Shown: positions 21,452 to 34,106, counted from the stretch's first letter. The stretch is 64,000 bases of DNA from Pseudopyrenochaeta lycopersici (GCA_003313425.1 NHZP01000013.1:1364001-1428000), one strand, 5' to 3'. Numbers and translations: made by a program. The notes: a model not told the origin generated them from the sequence alone.

Positions 21452-22191
21452 TTAAAATGTGACCCAGCACATAAAAAGAATTAAAGCAATTTCCTCGCCT
21501 AGCTGCAACGCTTGTAAACAGTCTGGAAAAAGACGCGTCAAACACGTGAACACGGATCTTCCATGTGATTCGGCGAAAACGCTTTCGAGGCTGTCAACGG
21601 CGGCTCGGATAACTGGAGAAATAGTACTATCAGGATCTATGCTTTCCATTATGGCTCTGTTAAGTTGTCGTTTGAAATATGTACAAGAACTTTGCCAAAC
21701 TCCACTAAACTGCGATTTTGATAGTGTAGAGCTTCACTTAAATGCTCACCCGCCTCTGCTGCATGCTCCACCTGGCTCACAGGGTGCATGGCAGTGAAAG
21801 AGAGTTGTCCGTCCATTAAAAAGCCATTACAAACCGCGTTTTGTGCTACCATATCTCTGGAAGCCCCAGTATTTTCGACAGCGGAGCTGAGATATGTCCG
21901 CGTACACCACTGGTGCATCAAGACCAGCTCTTTCTGTGTGGCAGCTCGTTGTGTGGCTGAGTGATGAGGTGGCAACAGCAGGGTGAGACCTCTTGTAAGT
22001 TCGGTGCGTTGTGATTCGAGGCCAAAGACAATAACTCTGCGGGGTCAACTGGCTTTTCGCGGGTAACAGCTCTGTTCCTTTCACTTGCGGCAAGTGCCAC
22101 ATGTTGGTAATGCTTCGTCGCATTTAGCCCGTCGTCGCCTGCAGGCGTCGCATCCAAAACGAGACTTTTCGTGAGGCCTTTTCAATGGCAT
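21452..22191 (-). pseudogene. Broken, truncated Zn2Cys6 transcription factor (Upc2/fungal-specific type)
   Basis: From the ATG at 22191 the frame reads a short basic lead and then FGCDACRRRRAKCDEALPTC, followed by GTCRK. This supplies five of the six cysteines of a Zn2Cys6 DNA-binding domain. A TGA then interrupts where CGA (Arg) would fit, and the sixth cysteine follows in the same frame (KEQSC). A second TGA and frame changes come next. The segment KELVLMHQWCTRTYLSS...NGFLMDGQLSFTAMH resembles the start of the regulatory domain of sterol-uptake-control (Upc2-like) factors. The last part continues in another frame to a stop at 21452. At about 740 bp it is shorter than the usual 400 or more codons. 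The CGA-to-TGA changes fit C-to-T mutation. Confidence 0.65.
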
Positions 22192-23022
22192 CGGTATTAG
22201 AGAAGGGAAGAGATAATTTGCTGTTCAATGAGAAAACCTAAGTGCTTCAGAGGCATGGCTGGGCTGTAAGCGCAAGATTGCACAGCCCAGGCGGCCTCGG
22301 AAGACTTGAGGGGCCTCGATCATCCCAATTAGATTACATTTTTTTTAGAGTGTGAGATGGCCATGTAGCATTCCCCATGGCTAGCGTAGGCTTGCAGATA
22401 AACAGCGCTTGCCAAAGTGCACTGCAAACATACCGAATGTGCTCGCACTGGTGAGACACGGTGAATCCTTGGACCATCCTGTTACCAATTCAGTTAAAGC
22501 TCCAGAAGAGATAAGCATACTTTATAAACCAGCAGGATTCCTCATATACAAACCCGAATGTGAAGGTTCCAAGACCATATAGTACCTCCGAATTGGGAAT
22601 GGACTAGAAAGGTGTTTAACGTTGATCAACGTGAAATTCGACGTGAAGGATACTCGTTCGCGATGAACGGCGTAGAGCAGAGACTCCTCCATCGAAGGTA
22701 CGAATTCTAATCAATGTTATAGTCTCGAATATTGATCTTATTCTGCGTTGAGCAATTGGAACCTTGAATTGAAACGACAGCAGACCTTTTCTAAATTGGT
22801 TGCCATAGAATGAAGCATAGCATATAACTATGTTAGCATAATAGAAGTTTTTAATTTTCAATGCTGCTAAGGTAAGAGAAGTTGAATTGATAAGAGACTT
22901 TAAAACCTTTTTAGCGGGGTCGAGCACCTTACAATCAAACGAATTACTCACATATGCTTAATGACCTAGTTGATACAAATGCCAAGGCTCTGCATATAAC
23001 CCTAGCACTTAATCATCACACC
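22192..23022. other. Intergenic region, A+T-rich
   Basis: A minus-strand frame at 22616-22951 is open for 111 codons but shows no known domain. No gene is called. Confidence 0.4.
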
Positions 23023-23111
23023 TCACACTCTTAATTGCCAAATCGCCTGGTAGCCCAAGGCATTTCTTCTGCGAATTCGTTGTGTATGCAACGCCTCTAC
23101 ATCCTTCTTGG

Positions 23112-23285
23112 CTATACATAGTGGTCCTGCATCCTCTGTTGCTTTGATATTTGAGGCTGGTACCGACACCGTAGTCGTGGCAGCGGTTGTTGGACTAGTT
23201 GTTGCCGAGGTTGCCTCTGCAGTTGGTAAATAACGAAGGCAGACGTGTTGGTCGCAAGGAGCGTAAGGATGGCAGAGAACTGCAT
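23112..23285 (-). CDS. Possible small secreted protein, perhaps frameshifted
   Basis: The ATG at 23285 opens a 57-codon frame that begins with a convincing signal peptide (MQFSAILTLLATNTSAFV). The rest of that frame is Gln/Arg-rich and unlike a mature secreted protein. A different frame over the same bases (down to about 23023) reads Thr/Ser/Ala-rich sequence followed by SNIKATEDAGPLC, which looks more like a genuine continuation. A single-base indel after the signal peptide, or an unseen intron, would explain this. It may be a decayed effector-like gene. Confidence is low. Confidence 0.3.
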   Translation of the reverse strand: MQFSAILTLLATNTSAFVIYQLQRQPRQQLVQQPLPRLRCRYQPQISKQQRMQDHYV

Positions 23286-23415
23286 GATGAAATGACGGCG
23301 GGTCGATAGAACTGAACTTGAATGTAGCATGGTTCAGGAGAACTGAGCTGATTGCAATGATAGTGGTTTTTGCCATCTTCACACTCCAGACGCATTGCCT
23401 TTTTATATTTGACAT

Positions 23416-24268
23416 TCTATTTAGACATCATATGCTCGTTCTAGCAGGCTGATTACAACAAGCTCATTGAAGATAGAAAAAGCTCATGCTAAGGCGCAGA
23501 ATGCCCTGTGGAACTACTTCGGCGGTAAGCAGAGTTGCTAGGTCGTAGTTGCTTTTCACCTTGTGCGTCGTCGGAGATGAAATTCTTACGTACGTACCTA
23601 CATTCGCAGCTGGATGATCTCATATAGGTATAGGCCAGTCAAACTATAATCAATATAGTACTGAGACCAGTCAAAAAGGACATGGAGAGATGAAGGATCT
23701 GGAAAGCTCTGACCTTCCGGCCCTCCAAATCGGGCTTACCTCGCCAGAAAATATGCTGATTCCCGCGTTCGTAGAACACTATACGGCAAGGCTAAACCCG
23801 TACTCTCTAGCAGCAAAATTCGGGTAGAGTGCTATTGGAGAAATCTCTCGGCTTTGGTGGTAGCGTTGGAGTTCAGCATAATTTCGTGATGCGGATTAGA
23901 TTTTATCGTATGTTAGAGTTCCATGGCATTCCGTTGGGATGCATACCGGTCGTACCAGTGCTTGAGTCATTTTTCTGGAGCCCAGAAGGCCCAGTAGGCT
24001 ATGGAATAGGGTTACATTGTTACGCCCGATCACTAGATGCGAAGGCTTCAGTTTTGTAGGTTGCATACTAATTTGGGCAAAATACATCGTATTCAAAAGC
24101 TCCTCTCGCATTCAGCCAAGAAGCTGTATGCATGAATCGAGATGCGCTTCTTCTGTCTGATCTTGTATCTACCTGCTTTTCATGCAGTGTTAGAAACCAA
24201 TTGAATGCAAGCCAGAGCATGATTACAACCCTTTCGACGATAAGAAAAGCTTCAAAAATGACTTCTTA
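23416..24268. other. Intergenic region
   Basis: About 850 bp with only short frames. Nothing recognised. Confidence 0.4.
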
Positions 24269-25624
24269 CTACTGGCCTACACCGGCGATGTCCTGGACAA
24301 GAGAAGGCACGTCCGCAACTTTCCAGTGCGCCCACGTGATTTGTGTTTTGGATCCACTAAGCTTGCTAAGAGCCTGCTGACTAGTGATAGCATTGACACT
24401 CTTCGAGGTGCCGGCAAGGCGGTTCCACTCGGGAATAAAACCAAGCTCATCACTGGCATTGCTGGCATCTGCAACAGTCTGGATGAAGTAAACTTGAGCG
24501 CTAGAGGTATAGGTCGATGGGGTGATGGCGGTATCAACGTTTTCGAAGTAATTGCCCTCGATAAGAACCCAGGTGTTTTCAGCGATATCGAAAGCATGAC
24601 CACCAATGTTCTGATTCTATGTTACCATGCTGATATTGTGCAGACTCATGTATCCAGGTCTTACCTTGAAGTAGTTGTTGATAGCGTGAACAACGATCGC
24701 GGAGTCCGAGGTTCCCAGATGGGGTGCACGACCCGAAACATCGTGGAAGTAGTTCCCAGAAATAGAATACCAGTCTTCTTTACCAATAAGAAGCATGGTC
24801 CAGTAGTGCTTGCCGTTGCAGCCGGCAGACCAGCTCGTCCTGCCGTCAAACTCGTTGTCCGAGATAGTAACATGACCAGCCTTTCCCCATCCCGAAACGA
24901 TCATTTGACGACCAATCAGGGAGAATTTGTTGTTGTCGATCCAGATCATGTCACAATCATCCATGGTGATAGCATCGCCGCCCCAAACGAACTGAGGATT
25001 AAGCTCCTATGGGTATGTTAGCCAGAAGCGGTGACCTACGAGCAGAAAATCGGCCTACGGTGATATGAATATTCTGAACAATGATATTCTTGGCTCCACC
25101 GCGGAAACGCAAGCCCTTGCCCCGGATAACGCCCTTGTTGCCGACACCGACGATGGACTTGTTGCTTTTGACGTCAATGGGTGTTCGTGGCGCGTTCCAG
25201 TACGTGCAGCTTTGCCAGGTGCCGCCGTCACAAGTATCACCGATCCAAAGCTGCCCAGCAGAGGTGCCACCGGGGCATTTGGTAGTTCTGTTGTCACTAC
25301 AGCATTGCGCGTTGGTGCTTCCTGCAGATTGGAGGAAATCAAAAGTTTTGTCAATCATGATGACTCGAGGGGAGCTGTCGGTGAGATACGAAACAAGCCT
25401 GTAATGATCCTGTTGTCAGCTATTCACCCTTACTTGTGTATTCAACTGCAATGTTTCATCAAGTGTGGTCGGCTAAAAGCTCACTCATTGATGTTTGCTG
25501 GATAGACTGGCGTTGCCGATCCACCACCTGTCGTTCCTGCGGCGAAGCCAAACGCGGTACCCTTGACCTGCGCGTAGGCCGCGGGCGTAGCCGCAAGGAG
25601 TAGGACGAGAATACCAGACTTCAT
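24269..25624 (-). CDS. Secreted pectin lyase (polysaccharide lyase family 1)
   Basis: Four exons on the minus strand: 25624-25485, 25398-25059, 25006-24665 and 24610-24269, 387 aa, introns of 52-86 nt with GT-AG ends. A signal peptide (about 1-19) is followed by a right-handed parallel beta-helix. Visible family motifs are RVIMIDKTFDF, WGGDAITMDDCDMIWIDN (calcium-independent pectin lyase type), IGRQMIVSGWG, GKHYWTMLLIG and NYFHDVSGRAPHLG, whose Arg (about 253) fits the catalytic base. The YW and tryptophan-rich cleft residues favour pectin lyase (EC 4.2.2.10) over pectate lyase. It should cleave methyl-esterified homogalacturonan outside the cell by beta-elimination. The length is normal for the family and the frame is intact. 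Confidence 0.92.
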
Positions 25625-28459
25625 CCTTAATTTTCAAAAGATAAGGGAGATGCTAATGATCACTGATTAAAGGGAATTGGGGTTGATATTTCTAGTTTAC
25701 GAAAGTCAGTCATTCAATCTAGCAACGGCCCATTCTCTGCCTTTGCCGAATGAGGATTGCGGGTTTAGCTCATCCACCAATCTCTCTCGTATTAAACCTT
25801 ATTCGGTTAGACCTCCATATTTAAAAAGGCCTAATTTCTGACTTGTGCGGGGCCCCGCAGTTAACATTACAAGGCTTTTGACCTTTTTCTGCAAGCAGTC
25901 ACAAAGTATATAGAGGCCCCTGTTTTTCACACCAGGCCCCATTAAACCGAGTGAAGATCTTGCCTTCTTTAATTTGCCCAAAATATGAGCGAACTTTAAT
26001 TTATGTGAACGTCAAAGCTCTATTTCAGTACGGTTTCTAAAAGTTTAAAGGTTTCTCCGTGTCCAAAGAGAAGGGACTTTGGGCATCCGCGAGTGGCATC
26101 CGCAAGCTCTATCTACATTCTACAATAGGCCAGGGTTGAACGGTATTGTTTAATTTATATTAGATGAAAAACTTCGAGCAGATCTTGTAGTGACTCGAGG
26201 CGCTTTCCGCAAGATCCTCGGGGATGAAGTATCATAATTTTGTCACTTATAATCGCTCATACACTTGGGAAGAACTGCTGATTATGTCTACGAAATCTTC
26301 TAAGGATGGTGTGGGTATTCTTTTCGGTACATGTGCCTCTAAAAGTGACTTTAGTCAAATTATGCCCTAGACCCCTTTATAACCTGTTAGTAGAGGGGCG
26401 GCGATTGATTAAAAAGCATGAATAAAAGACTTGCCGAAAATGTAGCATGTGAAAAGTTCTGTTTGCGATTCGGACCGGCCATGGATGTTTTCCGTGCTCT
26501 TTGCGCCGATTTTCCGATCATCTTTATTCTGGGCCACCGGTAAATCCAGGATCTACACAATGACCAAGGTCGAATGTTGTATGATAACTTTATATTATGC
26601 TTGGTTTGCTAGCACGAACCACTTCGGTTATCAGCATGTTATGCTCTCTCATAGCCGTCTCGAACTTAACGTAGTTCATACAAGAACTAGAATTCAATTT
26701 CTTTAAGCTCGGCACTGCCAAAACGTTTCCTAACATGTGGGGGATGGGAGAAATATGTGCCTTAAGTTAGCTGAATTAATTTGGTAATTCATCCAAAATT
26801 GACAGAAACTGCATATACTAATGACGAAATGGTTGCTAAGTCGGTTCGAATCATCTGTAGCAAAGCGTGCCCTGCGTTTATTACGCACACTACTATCCTC
26901 TTCAGAATACTATAGATATCAACTATAGGTTGAATGGGCTTACACACATAGAGCTTTAGTCAACTTAAAGTCAAGTTTTGATTTGGATTGGGCTTGATTT
27001 GATTTGCAACCATTCAAATCCATTTGAAAAGCTCTACTTTTCTCCCACAATAAAATACAATAAGACGCATCAAGCGCACAGGGCAGTTCAAATTAACAGT
27101 TTGCTTGATAAACGTGATCTAAATGTAGCCAAAGTCGAGTTACTGAGAATAGATTCTATTAGCATAAAGCGTAATACATGTATTCTAGACTTAATCTGTC
27201 TTGAAGCGGCAATTTTTAACTGCATCACCGAGTTTAGCCGACTGGTAAATGCAATGATCTGTCTCGTAAGAGGTATAAGTATTCGTTGAGTAATTTTTGT
27301 AATCTCACTCCATGCGCACGTGCAGGTCCTGGTAATAGTATGCGCTAGGGTTTGGAGCTGCAAAAAGTTCAACCTAAGAGTACGGCTGTGCATTTAAAAT
27401 TATATATACAATCATTCACCACTTCAAGGTATTTGATGATGGAACAGGTATCGGAGACTTATGTTTGTCACAGGAGTCCTTCATATGCTTCAAGCTTTCA
27501 GCCAGTACAGTAGCATCCCTAAAAGTACTAAACAAGAGTCTAAAGTCGAATACCCATGTCACTGAAGGCGCGACCAGAACATTGAAGCTTTACCAAGATG
27601 AAATATTCTATTTACACAATAACGTTTGAGAGACATCATGTTTGAAGGCACCTGGCAATCCAACCACCAACACTATTGGCAGTATGCAAAGGCGCTCTGA
27701 TTGTATTGTCGTTTACTTCACTATAGCTAGCGCATGGCTTCGAAAACTGGAGTGTATTCGATTCACGAAAGTTCACCATAAGAAGAAGAATCTTGCGAGG
27801 GGATGGTAGCTGGGAGCGGGTGTCTGGGGCCTGATGATGCCTTTCCCAATATCCTACGTCTTACCAACAAACACGAACTCTTCGATACGGCAGATATGCA
27901 TATCCAACGAGGTAGCATGAGCGTTAAAAAAAGCATGAATCAACTTTCGAATAATACAAATCCACGAAAGCTTCTGCTTAGCATATTTGCAGGCCTTATT
28001 ACAGTATCTTAACTTCTGACCGTGTACTCTCTGCGATCATATCCTGGGCCACCATCGCGACCACCCCCTTTCACAACAGCAGTGTATTTATTATCCATGA
28101 AATTTGCTAAGATAGCGAGTCCATTGTTGTTCAGCTGACATGGCTGGGAAATTGGAACGGGACGTTTAGCACGAAAGAATAGAGAATCTTTCTACGTTCT
28201 TGTGGTAACCCACTTGCATGTCCCTCGTACAAGGCAAGTTCCGAAGAGCAAGCATATGCACAATGTGCATTGCCATGAACTGCCAATATCCTGGCGTACC
28301 TCAAGTGGTTGGAGTTATTCTTTGTCAGTATCATAATTATCCCATCTGCCGACTTGGCGGGACCCTTTGACTACCGCAGAGGTACATATTAGGTTGCCAA
28401 CTCAATTCGCCCTTATGAGATGTAAACTACATCTTTGAATAAGGATAAAGCAATTCGTT
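25625..28459. other. Gene-poor A+T-rich region
   Basis: About 2.8 kb without a convincing gene on either strand. All frames are short and lack domains. It probably contains decayed repeat DNA, but no terminal repeats could be matched. Confidence 0.45.
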
Positions 28460-30157
28460 TTGAGTGGCATTTTGCTGTTCGCAAGCCGCTCGATTTTGCA
28501 TGCTACGAGTGCATGTATTCCAGATTACTCAGAGAAGCTGCTTGCGGGCCTGGCGATACTTCAACATTCTTCGGTCATCGCTGCACTTCAAAAAGTACAA
28601 GAAGGCCTAGCTGGACTGTATACCAGCGTCTATGGATCATGTGACGGCCTTAGCTTTGCAATTGTAAGCACATGGCATATCTTTCCCCTCGCGGCACTCC
28701 CCTAACCCTTATAGGCTCATGCCATCAACACCAGACACTATGTATACTTTCAATAATGGATCCCTAAAGACGAATGAAACGGGTCTCTCCAACGGGTTGG
28801 CGAATGAAGTGACCAGCGATTCCATCTTCAGAGTTATGTCCGTCTCGAAGAACATTGCGATAACTTCCGCATTGATCGTCTTGAATCACCCAGATTAGCC
28901 TCAATATCCTGGTCTGATACTCGAGACGCCCGCGCGTTTGCTTCTACCGAATTTTACTCTCCTGGAGCCGGACTGGAAGGATGGTGGTAGCGAGATCAAC
29001 CTGGGGATGCTTACAGCTCAAACTGCCGGCATTACTCGCGAAAGCTACTGTACCGGGGTCAACATGGTTCTCAAAATAGGGAAATCCGACGTTGTCGCCG
29101 TGGGAGCTTATTGGGTCAATGCAACCGTTGAGAACGTCATGGATGCAATAGCGAAGGAGAAACTGATGTTTGCGCCCGGGCAGCGACCGGGCTATTCAAA
29201 TGCCGGTATCGCAATACCTGGATCTGCAATTGCGACGTACTATAACAACATTACTACTTCGGATATGTCCTGGAGCCAGATCGCAACCCAGTCACTTCTG
29301 GAATCCTTAAATATGATGCATAGCTTCTTCGGTCAAATACCCCAGGGCCTTGAGCCATTCATGGCGGTGCCTGGAGGAGACAATTGGGCTGACATAATCA
29401 TCGGGGAAGGCTATGCTCCTTTCAGGGGGAATGTGGAGCTCTGTGACCGACCTTGCCAAATACATCTATGCAATATGGCTCTCGCCATCTCCTAGACTGT
29501 TAACTCGGTACCACCGCAGTTGTTCGCTGATGCCGGTTGCTTTCTTGCCAGACGGGAAGCAGCAGGTAGGTCCCGGCTGGGAAATAAATTCTGTTAGCCT
29601 GAACATCAATTCTAATACATTTCAAGAAACGGAAGCAACAAAGACCTACAGTATCTTTGGTATGACTGGTGATGGAGGCGGTTGGCACTCCTGGGATTGA
29701 CGTAATTCCAAATCTAGGATACGGAATCGTCGTCCTAACTCAGCAATCAGGATTGCAAAACTATTCAATGCTTCATCCAACTTTGGTACGCGACATTGCA
29801 CATGAGATTCTTGCCCCCACATTTGCTGAAGCGCGCGCTGCGCGCATGTCTGAGCGTTTTGCTGGCACATAAACTGTTGGAAAAGACACAGGCCTTTCCC
29901 CCGACCGGGTCGTACTCTCCAACTCCACAACCACCACTTGGTCAACCCATGCCCGGCTTGAGGTAGAGGACCGCATCCTTTACCTTCGCGAACTGGTTGT
30001 CAATGGCAGCAGTGTCCTCGAGGAATACGATCGCTTGAGCGGGCTTCTAGATCAAGGTTTTAGATACTACTCCAGCGAGCGAGGCGTCGTGCTAGAACCT
30101 GCCGAAGGTGCGGCTGAGAAGGAAGAATTTGGAGAGGGAGCGCAGATATGTGCTTAA
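28460..30157 (+). pseudogene. Decayed beta-lactamase-like serine hydrolase
   Basis: The predicted product resembles secreted fungal class C beta-lactamase/transpeptidase-like proteins. The SxxK nucleophile motif is present (VMSVSKNIAITSALIV), as are PGYSNAGIAIPGSAI (the YxN motif), GMWSSVTDLAKYIYAIWL, LPDGKQQVGPGWEIN, GDGGGWHSW and IPNLGYGIVVLTQQSG. The gene is broken at several places: an in-frame TAG near 28898 where CAG would fit, a frame change near 29430 just before the GMWSS block, a one-base insertion near 29694 between GWHSW and IDVIPNLGYG, and a TAA at 29870-29872 after the RFAGT block. A possible intron begins at the GTAAGC near 28663. The remaining tail stays readable to a stop at 30157. 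It is almost certainly inactive. Confidence 0.8.
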
Positions 30158-30929
30158 TTGGCCCGGGTCAGGACTTATGTGATTGGTTCACCTTTGACGT
30201 AATGAATAGAGCGTACCTCAGGCTTAACTTTTGGGAAAGTAATCAACACTTCTGTCATCATTTAAGCCGCCAGTTATACAATAATTAGATCATAGTTACT
30301 CCGAAGCCGCAAAGCCAAAAATGCCCGCCGCATCCGCTAGAAACACACAAGTTGTCATCTGCATATGTGGGGCGGCCTAGTTCATTCATTTCCTCTGATG
30401 TTCTGCCGCAGCCGGGGCTTCGTCTCACAGTCCAAAGTGAGATTATAGCTGAAGGTTTTCGTGATTGCCAAATAGGACACATGGCGATTGCGTTGGCTGC
30501 TGCTTTTGGTGGGAGTGAGAGTTAGGGAGTTTCCGGTATTCGATTCTGAAAATGTGGCCGCTTCGTCGGGTGGGTGACTGGTAGTAGCAAATACTATGAC
30601 TCATAGCAAAAGAATAGATTTGAGAGCAAATGTTATATCCAGATACCACCTGCTGCTACTTAGCTCCAGGCTCACACCTCAGGCTCCTCAGGCTCACTCT
30701 GTCAGAGTCCCTCATTCGTATCAAAGCTGCATATCGCAATCGTTGATTACACTCTTCATCCTCTCCATTGCATATTCAGTCTCTCAATTGGTTCTTCCAA
30801 TGTTTAGTCAATGCTTATGCATAAGAAGTGCTAGCACAACTACAGATTCGACTTGTGAGAACTTCAAACCCGGGCTGAAATAGGAGGCTTAATTCAGTAT
30901 CGGTCTAATGTGCTCATTCGAAGTGGATC
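30158..30929. other. Intergenic region
   Basis: About 770 bp between two pseudogenes. Nothing recognised. Confidence 0.4.
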
Positions 30930-32489
30930 AACACCACTTTTGCCCCCCATCGGACCATGGGAAGAAAATGTCCCGTGGAGGTACCATCAAACACTCCTGT
31001 AGACCATCGTTTGTGATCACCCAGTTTGAGGGCTCCATTTGAGCGGATCGGGCCAGTATAGGGGATGTGTTATGTACGGTAATGAGGCTTGGGCATGTAC
31101 TTGTGTTCGCAGTGATGACAATCGGTATTTTTCTATGATGAGAGTCAGGTTCTGGGAGCTTGTGTGCTTTGGGAGCCATAGGATGGGTAAGTAAAGGCGG
31201 AGTGTCTCATGCTGCACTTATCAGTAGAAACAATCAAAAATCCAAATCAAACAACCAAGACAGCGCGGCAACGAATAATCTGCGGCAACAAATGACTGAA
31301 GTCTCGATCGTCCACATTCTCGGTTACCTTTTATACCTCATCAGCTATCCAATCTGGACTTCTGAGGCTGTAGCGAGTAGAAACGCGGCAAATGCAAGTA
31401 TATTAGCGGTCGTGTCATAGCCAGCGGAATAAATAACAAAAGTTTTGTCAAAGATTTCTTTAACTGGTAGACCTTTGGTGTTCTTAGAATCTTTATCCTC
31501 GCCTCGTACGTATTTGAGGCTTTAATCAAGGTAGTCATTAGATTTACTGCTCCTGACATTCCATTTTCTAAATCTTCGGTCTCCTCTTCCAGCATCCGCT
31601 CCATGTGATGTTTGAACTCTTCTTTGGCCTTGCCGACTTGCCGCAAAGTTTTGGGGATAAATAGGAGGGATAGGTATCGACGTGGAATTAGGATGAGCAA
31701 GATGGCATTATCCAGAACTATGGAGGGCGCATCGCGATATGAGGATGCTGTTTCGGGCTCAGCATCGTTGTTATTTGTGGAACGGAAGATGAACAAGCGA
31801 CAGAACACGGTCGCTACGAGAACATTCAAGGAGAGTGTATGTGTATATTTTGAGACATTGATCATTCCGTCGTCAAATTCGGGGCCGCAGTCCACGACGC
31901 AAGGATTTGTTTTGTTCGTGTTAAAGGCACCCGCCAGACGAACTTCATGATGCTTTCATTGCAGGGCGCAGCGAGAACTCTCCTGTGGAGTGGCCAATTT
32001 TCCAGGTTGGCTGTCGAGATACAAGGACAACATACTTCGAGAAACTCTGCAGTATGTCTGTTCCTTTGAAATAAACAGCAGAAGCGATATGAGTCTCGCA
32101 GTAGTTCTCGGTCGGGCGTATGAAATCTAGTCTCTCAAAGGGTATCGTAGATTGCCTTCGAGCCGCATACTTCAACGTAAATTCCGCGCGGCGCAACGCA
32201 TGTAAAGATAGGACCGTAACGGAGGTGAGAGCTGACTTTGTCGATGAAGAACCAGCCGCGTCGCATATATGGCAAAATTGGGCAGTGCATCGGAGGATAA
32301 TAGATCAATGAGTTTGAAGAGGTGAGGCTCGAAGACCTGGAATGGGATGTTCAAGGGATCAAAAGGCACGCGCACAAGCGTGGTGCCCATACCCGAAGCT
32401 CGCCTGTAATTGAGCCCCAAGCAGATGGAACTGTAGCCCAAGTACAAGCCAACAACAGCGACCAAGTATTTTAGCGTTTTTGGGAACAA
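30930..32489 (-). pseudogene. Decayed cytochrome P450
   Basis: Pieces in all three minus-strand frames line up in order as one P450. The N-terminal membrane anchor and GTTLVRVPFDPLNIPFQVFEP lie at 32489-32250. RGWFFIDKVSSHLRYGPIF and a FIRPTENY piece follow, then NWPLHRRVLAAPCNES and ASSYRDAPSIVLDNAILLIL. An ETLRLYLP piece keeps the ExxR motif of the K helix, and a YWPDPLKWSP piece precedes the haem loop. The haem-binding region near 30,940 reads FFPWSDGGQKWC and then stops, so the FxxGxxxCxG motif is destroyed. At least five frame changes or stops occur. The I-helix region is also scrambled. The substrate of the ancestral enzyme cannot be inferred. Confidence 0.75.
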
Positions 32490-33067
32490 TTGATTGCAAA
32501 TGAAAATGGAGAGTGCGGTGACCGAGTGGCGCCAGTACTATGATCCAAAATAAAAAGGTTTACCCACGCCTAGAACCTATCTACACTCACTCGCGTTCAA
32601 CATGGCCAGCACTGACGTACCCCTGATTACTCGTAGCTTTTCTGAATTTCATATATTGTCCGGAACACCTGCCCTAGCTTCATCACAATCTTCAGAGGAC
32701 AACGAGTTGTGGCCGTTGAGGCGTATGACGCCCACAGTGCAATGTAAGCCATTGGAATCAGTACATATACTGCTATGATATTGTTTTATTTATAATCAAC
32801 CCCACATAAACAATTGAGGGGTGATTAGCAGTTGACTGTGCTAGCTTTCGAATGCTAGAAGCATCTTACTTAGCCTTTCAAGCTAAAATTTAAAGCTAGA
32901 ATAATGTTTTCTATTATAGACTTAAATTCAATGAATTAAATTAAATTTATTACTAATAAGCTATTAAACTTATATACACAACTTTTATAATTGTAGTTAA
33001 ACTAGATAGAAAGACAGAACGATTTGGGTTTCCCAAGAAAACGTGCATCAGTTAGTGGAACACGTTA
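32490..33067. other. A+T-rich gap between P450 relic and transposon
   Basis: Becomes very A+T-rich from about 32,870 to 33,010. Nothing coding is visible. Confidence 0.4.
33066..33067. other. Left TA target-site duplication of the DNA transposon
   Basis: The dinucleotide TA directly precedes the left inverted repeat (CTCGGCC...). The matching TA is at 41139-41140. TA duplication is typical of the Tc1/mariner/pogo group. Confidence 0.7.
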
Positions 33068-33164
33068 CTCGGCCCCAATGGCTGATTCTCAGTTTCTCTT
33101 CGAGAAACGCCATGCTCCGCACGGCCCTACTAGCTCAATGATCGCACACGCTCAATAATCTAAA
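33068..33164 (+). repeat. Left terminal inverted repeat of the pogo/Fot1-type element
   Basis: Pairs with the reverse complement of 41040-41138. The core GGCTGATTCTCAGTTTCTC is identical, and the remainder differs at only a few positions. Confidence 0.85.
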
Positions 33165-33978
33165 ATACTGCCTACCAACCCACTGCCATCAAAACACGCC
33201 CAACTTACATGAAATAAAATGCCTAAAGTCACGAGGGAAGTCTCATAATACATTCGCGACACTAAGATTGTTAAGAAAGCCCTTGTAGAGCTGCGTACAG
33301 TTGCGCGGCCTAACGTTACTGCATACTGTTAAGATCGCAACATTAGCTATCTCCGCCAGCGCGTTACGCGCTCTCTTCGCGGTCTTAACAACAAGTTAAC
33401 TCGCCCTGCCGCTAATAAAAAACTATTAGATAAACAAGATATTACCCTTAAATAATTCTATAACGTAATTAACGACGTTAGATTTAGTATTATAAAGGAG
33501 CTTGTCTGGCAGCATGCTAACGCGCTGTTAGCTGAAGTTTATAAAGGTGATGACGACCTGCCGCGCGTAGGCGTTAACTAGGCATCTCGCTAGCTTAATT
33601 CTTATACAAAATACTATAAGACAAAGGTAAAGCTAATTAACCTAGCTTAAAAGTTAGCGCAGTCTCTAGACAGCCTTCAGGCGTGGTTTAAGAAGTTATA
33701 GGTATATAAGCAACGCCTTACTATCTCTAACGCAAATAAGTATAATATAGATAAGACTAGGATCTGTATAGGTATTTTAAAGGACTATTACGTATATATA
33801 AAACACGGGCGCTAAGTCCTTATACCTACTGCAACAAATTAAGAGCTTATTTCTATAATAGAGTGCTGCTCTGCAGATAGCTGAGTTATCGCACCTATAC
33901 TTATTATTAAGGCAAAGTTAATACTAGAGTAATAGGCAGTTAATTTACCTAATAATTACCTTATAAATATTACTAATA

Positions 33979-33983
33979 GTAGC
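33979..33983. other. Left 5-bp target-site duplication (GTAGC) of the copia element
   Basis: GTAGC directly precedes the left LTR and recurs at 39412-39416 directly after the right LTR. Confidence 0.9.
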
Positions 33984-34106
33984 TGTTGGCGGGCAGCAGG
34001 CAGGAGGAACTAGGTTGATTCCTATCAAATGAGACACAAGGGAACTATATACCCTGTGGATGCTTATATAACAGAGCACGTAAGGAGCTAACCGTGTTAG
34101 CTAACA
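33984..34106 (-). repeat. Left LTR (3' LTR) of the copia element
   Basis: 123 bp, TGTTGG...CTAACA. It differs from the right LTR at three positions by eye: TG/TA at the second base, A/G near the end of the GAGCACGT segment, and A/G in the GTGTTAG/GTGTTGG segment. Confidence 0.92.

Noticed and set aside
26960..27075. Possible shared repeat with 48,150-48,240 (TTGATTTGATTT-type sequence followed by CTCTACTTTTCTC or similar)
   Set aside because: The resemblance is partly low-complexity and was judged by eye. No boundaries or duplications could be defined.
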